Shown here one piece after another: positions 42,249 through 44,642 of a stretch of DNA of 44,642 nucleotides. Source of the stretch: Hyphomicrobiaceae bacterium (GTDB lineage: Bacteria > Pseudomonadota > Alphaproteobacteria > Rhizobiales > Hyphomicrobiaceae); the NCBI GenBank assembly GCA_008933705.1, contig WBUN01000039.1, forward strand, positions 1 to 44,642, written 5' to 3'. The notes beneath the pieces were generated by a model. The model did not search any database. It was given only the letters and a program-made list of their open reading frames with translations, and was not told the DNA's origin. The translations under genes were made by a program, and so were the position numbers. How positions within the stretch are numbered: position 1 is the stretch's first letter; each line of letters begins with the position of its first letter.

Positions 42249-42770
42249 TTACGTCGACTTTGCGGCGCGATTGCGACTCGGACTGAAGGCATCATATAGA
42301 AGCCCTGCAACCCCGGCAACGATGGCAACATCAGCGATATTGAACACGTACCAATAGAACCCCAAGGCGTGCAAGGAGAAGAAATCCGCCACCCCGCCGA
42401 GCAGCACGCGATCCACGGCGTTGCTGAGAGCCCCCCCCATCACCAGCCCGAGACTCGCAGCCACCACCTTGTCGCGCACGCCCCTGGCAAGCCACAGCGC
42501 CATGGCCAAGACAGCGAGCACGGCAAATCCGGCGAGCAGCCACTGGCCGCTCGGGGTGTCCTGCAGGAACATGCCGTAGCTCACGCCGGTATTCAGCACA
42601 TAAACGAGATCGAGGAAGGGTGTGACTGCCACGCGTCCTTTTTCCTGGATGCGGAAGATGATCAGCATCCACCACTTGTGCGCCTGGTCGAAAGCCAGCG
42701 TCAGCACGAGCACGGTGAGGCCGAGCTGCGAAAGCGGCCCCCAAAGCCAGGGCGTGCGCTGTTGCGTCAT
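42249..42770 (-). CDS. lspA: Lipoprotein signal peptidase
   Basis: 173 residues, four transmembrane segments. The two catalytic Asp are in GGALSNAVDRVLLGGVADFF (NxxDR) and YVFNIADVAIVAG (FNxAD). It cleaves the leader of prolipoproteins before the modified Cys. In LTLAFDQAHKWWM the first helix keeps the DQxxK pattern. ATG 42770 gives the usual length. It follows ileS on the same strand, the order common in many bacteria. Confidence 0.93.
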   Translation of the reverse strand: MTQQRTPWLWGPLSQLGLTVLVLTLAFDQAHKWWMLIIFRIQEKGRVAVTPFLDLVYVLNTGVSYGMFLQDTPSGQWLLAGFAVLAVLAMALWLARGVRDKVVAASLGLVMGGALSNAVDRVLLGGVADFFSLHALGFYWYVFNIADVAIVAGVAGLLYDAFSPSRNRAAKST

Positions 42771-42969
42771 GCTTGCCTCGTGCGCGACGCTGCTCTCCAT
42801 CGAGGAAGAGGGACGGACCGCGCAGCAGAAACACGCCAACAGGACCTGCCCCACCTCCCGCGGCGAGCCTGTCCCGCGGGGGGCGAGGGTAGCGCATGTG
42901 CGGCTCCGGCGGGCAACGCGCCGCTCCCGCCCCTCAACGAGGTAAAGATGCCTGCAGCAAGAGCCGTCC

Positions 42970-44571
42970 TCACCGCGCCGCTCCCTTGCGCGCGTCGAAC
43001 TCGCGCACTGCCTCCGCATCGCGGGCCGACAGCTCCGGGAACGCCGGGTCCGACCCGACGTCGTTGGTGATGCGCCAGGAACGCGCGCACTTCTTGCCCT
43101 CAGCCGCCTTTGGCACCACGCCGACGCCGGGTACATCAGGCAGCGTGAACGCCCCGTCCGGCACCTCGTCGGCGATCACCTCGATGCCGGAGGTGATGCA
43201 CACTTCGGCGAAATCGATCCCCTCCAGCGCCGACATGAGCTCGTCATTGTCGTCGATGAACACCTGCGGCGCGGCCTCAAGGCTCGAGCCGATGCGCTTA
43301 TTCGCGCGCTCGATCTCCAGCGCGCCGGTGACGACGCGGCGCACGCGCTTGATCTGCTCCCAATCCTCGGCAAGCGCATCGTCGCGCCAGGTCGCCGACA
43401 CCTTGGGGAAGAACTCCAGGTGCACCGACCCACTGTCTGAGGGATAGCGCGCCAGCCACGCCTCCTCCGCCGTGAAGCATAAGAGCGGCGCCAGCCACAG
43501 CGTGGTGCAGCGGAAGATCTGCTCGATCGTCTCGAGCGCCGCCTTGCGCTTGATGCTGGAGGCCGGCTCGCAATAGAGCGCGTCCTTGCGGATGTCGAAG
43601 TAGAACGCGGACAGGTCGGTGTTCATGAAGTGCGACAGCGTCGCCACGACCCGCTTGTAGTCGTAGTCGGCGAAGGCCTTGCGCACCTGCACGTCGAGCT
43701 CGGCCAGCCGGTGCAGCATCAACCGCTCCAGCTCCGGCATCACCTTCACCGTCACCGTCTTCTTCGGGTCGTAGTGCGCCAGCGTGCCGAGCATCCAGCG
43801 CAGGGTGTTCCTGAGCTTGCGGTAGGATTCCACCGTGCCCTGGATGATGCCGGGCCCGAAGCGGATGTCGCTCGAGTAGTCGGAGGAGGCAACCCACAGG
43901 CGGAGAATGTCGGCGCCCGAGTTCTTCATCAGCTCCTGCGGCGACATCACGTTGCCCTTCGACTTCGACATTTTCTCCTCGCCCTTCTCGTCGAGGATGA
44001 AGCCGTGGGTGAGCACCACATCGAAGGGCGCGCGGCCGCGCGTTCCGCTGCTCTCCAGGAGGGATGACTGGAACCAGCCGCGATGCTGGTCTGAGCCCTC
44101 CAGGTACATGACGCGGTCGGTGCCGCCGTCGCGCTGGCGCCGGATGCCGGCAAGCTGAGGGAAGGCCTGCGGGTCCTCCAGCGTGAAGGCGTGCGTCGAT
44201 CCGGAATCGAACCACACGTCGAGGATGTCGGTCACCTGCTCCCAGGCCGAAGGATCGGGCACGATGCCCGTCAGGAAGCGTGCGGGCGCACCCTCCTCGA
44301 ACCAGGCGTCGGCGCCCTTCTCCGCGATCGCCGCACGGATGCGCTCCATCAGCTCGGCCGACCTGGCAAACCCCGCCGACGGGATCACCTCGCCCGTCTC
44401 CTTGTGCATGAAAACGGTGATCGGCACGCCCCAGGCGCGCTGGCGCGAGATCACCCAGTCGGGCCGCGACTCGATCATGCCGCGCAGCCGGTTCTGGCCG
44501 GAAGCCGGCACGAACTCGGTCTCAGCGATTGACCGCAGCGCCGTCTCACGGAGCGTCGCGTTCCCCCGCAC
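42970..44571 (-). CDS. ileS: Isoleucyl-tRNA synthetase, C-terminal part
   Basis: About 533 residues of a class I synthetase are present. Seen: [49 protein letters not shown], the KMSKS loop in [14 protein letters not shown], and the anticodon-binding domain ([15 protein letters not shown] and on). The N-terminal half with HIGH and the editing domain should lie beyond 44642. The frame is open only to 44608; GTG 44571 is not the true start. Upstream, a C-rich palindrome introduces a TGA in frame. Either the gene is disrupted, the insert is read in another frame with an error, or the assembly is wrong at the edge. Confidence 0.9.
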   Translation of the reverse strand: MRGNATLRETALRSIAETEFVPASGQNRLRGMIESRPDWVISRQRAWGVPITVFMHKETGEVIPSAGFARSAELMERIRAAIAEKGADAWFEEGAPARFLTGIVPDPSAWEQVTDILDVWFDSGSTHAFTLEDPQAFPQLAGIRRQRDGGTDRVMYLEGSDQHRGWFQSSLLESSGTRGRAPFDVVLTHGFILDEKGEEKMSKSKGNVMSPQELMKNSGADILRLWVASSDYSSDIRFGPGIIQGTVESYRKLRNTLRWMLGTLAHYDPKKTVTVKVMPELERLMLHRLAELDVQVRKAFADYDYKRVVATLSHFMNTDLSAFYFDIRKDALYCEPASSIKRKAALETIEQIFRCTTLWLAPLLCFTAEEAWLARYPSDSGSVHLEFFPKVSATWRDDALAEDWEQIKRVRRVVTGALEIERANKRIGSSLEAAPQVFIDDNDELMSALEGIDFAEVCITSGIEVIADEVPDGAFTLPDVPGVGVVPKAAEGKKCARSWRITNDVGSDPAFPELSARDAEAVREFDARKGAAR

Positions 44572-44585
44572 ACGCCGCCCGGATT

Positions 44586-44608
44586 CCCCTCCCCCTTGTG
44601 GGGAGGGG
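44586..44608. repeat. C-rich palindrome inside ileS
   Basis: CCCCTCCCC (44586-44594), loop CTTGT, GGGGAGGGG (44600-44608), followed by TCAGGGGTGGGGGG. This is a type of dispersed intergenic palindrome found in alphaproteobacteria, here lying where ileS should be continuous. Confidence 0.75.
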
Positions 44609-44642
44609 TCAGGGGTGGGGGGAACCCCGACGTCAGATGTTC

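Noticed and set aside
1-44642. CRISPR arrays, rRNA genes, riboswitches, toxin-antitoxin pairs or defence systems
   Set aside because: No regularly spaced repeats, rRNA-like sequence or recognisable defence proteins were seen on either strand.

Overview
The window looks like a chromosome segment of a GC-rich alphaproteobacterium, most likely Hyphomicrobiales. The right third carries a conserved housekeeping block: tRNA-Glu, rluD, rpoH with the QKKLFFNLRR sigma-32 signature, then mutL, pgi, two M16 peptidases, a small lipoprotein, lspA and the 3' half of ileS. The order and the protein types fit that order of bacteria; the genus cannot be read from the sequence alone.

Left of the tRNA lies about 32 kb of accessory DNA rich in aromatic-compound catabolism. 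Region by region: 1-500, remnants of a copper-transport locus; 0.7-3.1 kb, an aromatic amino acid ammonia-lyase, a divergent Lrp/AsnC regulator cut short, and an IS66 remnant; 3.1-11.2 kb, a LysR regulator and a divergent homoprotocatechuate meta-cleavage operon (hpaH, exported metallo-hydrolase, hpaE, hpaD, hpaG, a frameshifted ketopantoate-reductase-like gene, a second extradiol dioxygenase); 11.3-18 kb, a leftward eight-gene redox/detoxification operon (azoR, DoxX, pirin, isochorismatase-like, NmrA-like, SDR, SnoaL-like, broken patatin) with a divergent HxlR regulator; 18-19.1 kb, decayed DNA; 19.2-28.7 kb, an Lrp/AsnC regulator divergent from iorAB, then hpd, an FAD-linked oxidase, hmgA, fahA and a broken maiA; 28.7-32.9 kb, a large serine recombinase, small ORFs and a tyrosine integrase next to the 3' end of tRNA-Glu.

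The catabolic genes address aromatic amino acids by several routes: deamination by the ammonia-lyase, oxidation of arylpyruvates by IorAB, the homogentisate route (Hpd, HmgA, MaiA, FahA), and ring cleavage of 3,4-dihydroxyphenylacetate by the Hpa enzymes. The most striking feature is a repeated regulatory module. Three AsnC-type genes (one intact, one truncated near an IS, one reduced to a 20-codon stub) each face a different catabolic gene across an operator of the form TGCAA-N5-TTGC(A/G), which sits 71-72 nt from the regulator start codon in all three. A fourth, half-deleted copy of the module lies beyond the ammonia-lyase gene. This suggests a small regulon built by duplication of a regulator-promoter cassette and now being reduced to one regulator.

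Many accessory genes carry frameshifts or stops (panE-like, iorB, maiA, patatin, IS66 tnpA, an MBL gene, the copper genes), while the core genes are intact apart from ileS at the very edge of the window. This favours real decay of the accessory region, although assembly error cannot be excluded without reads.
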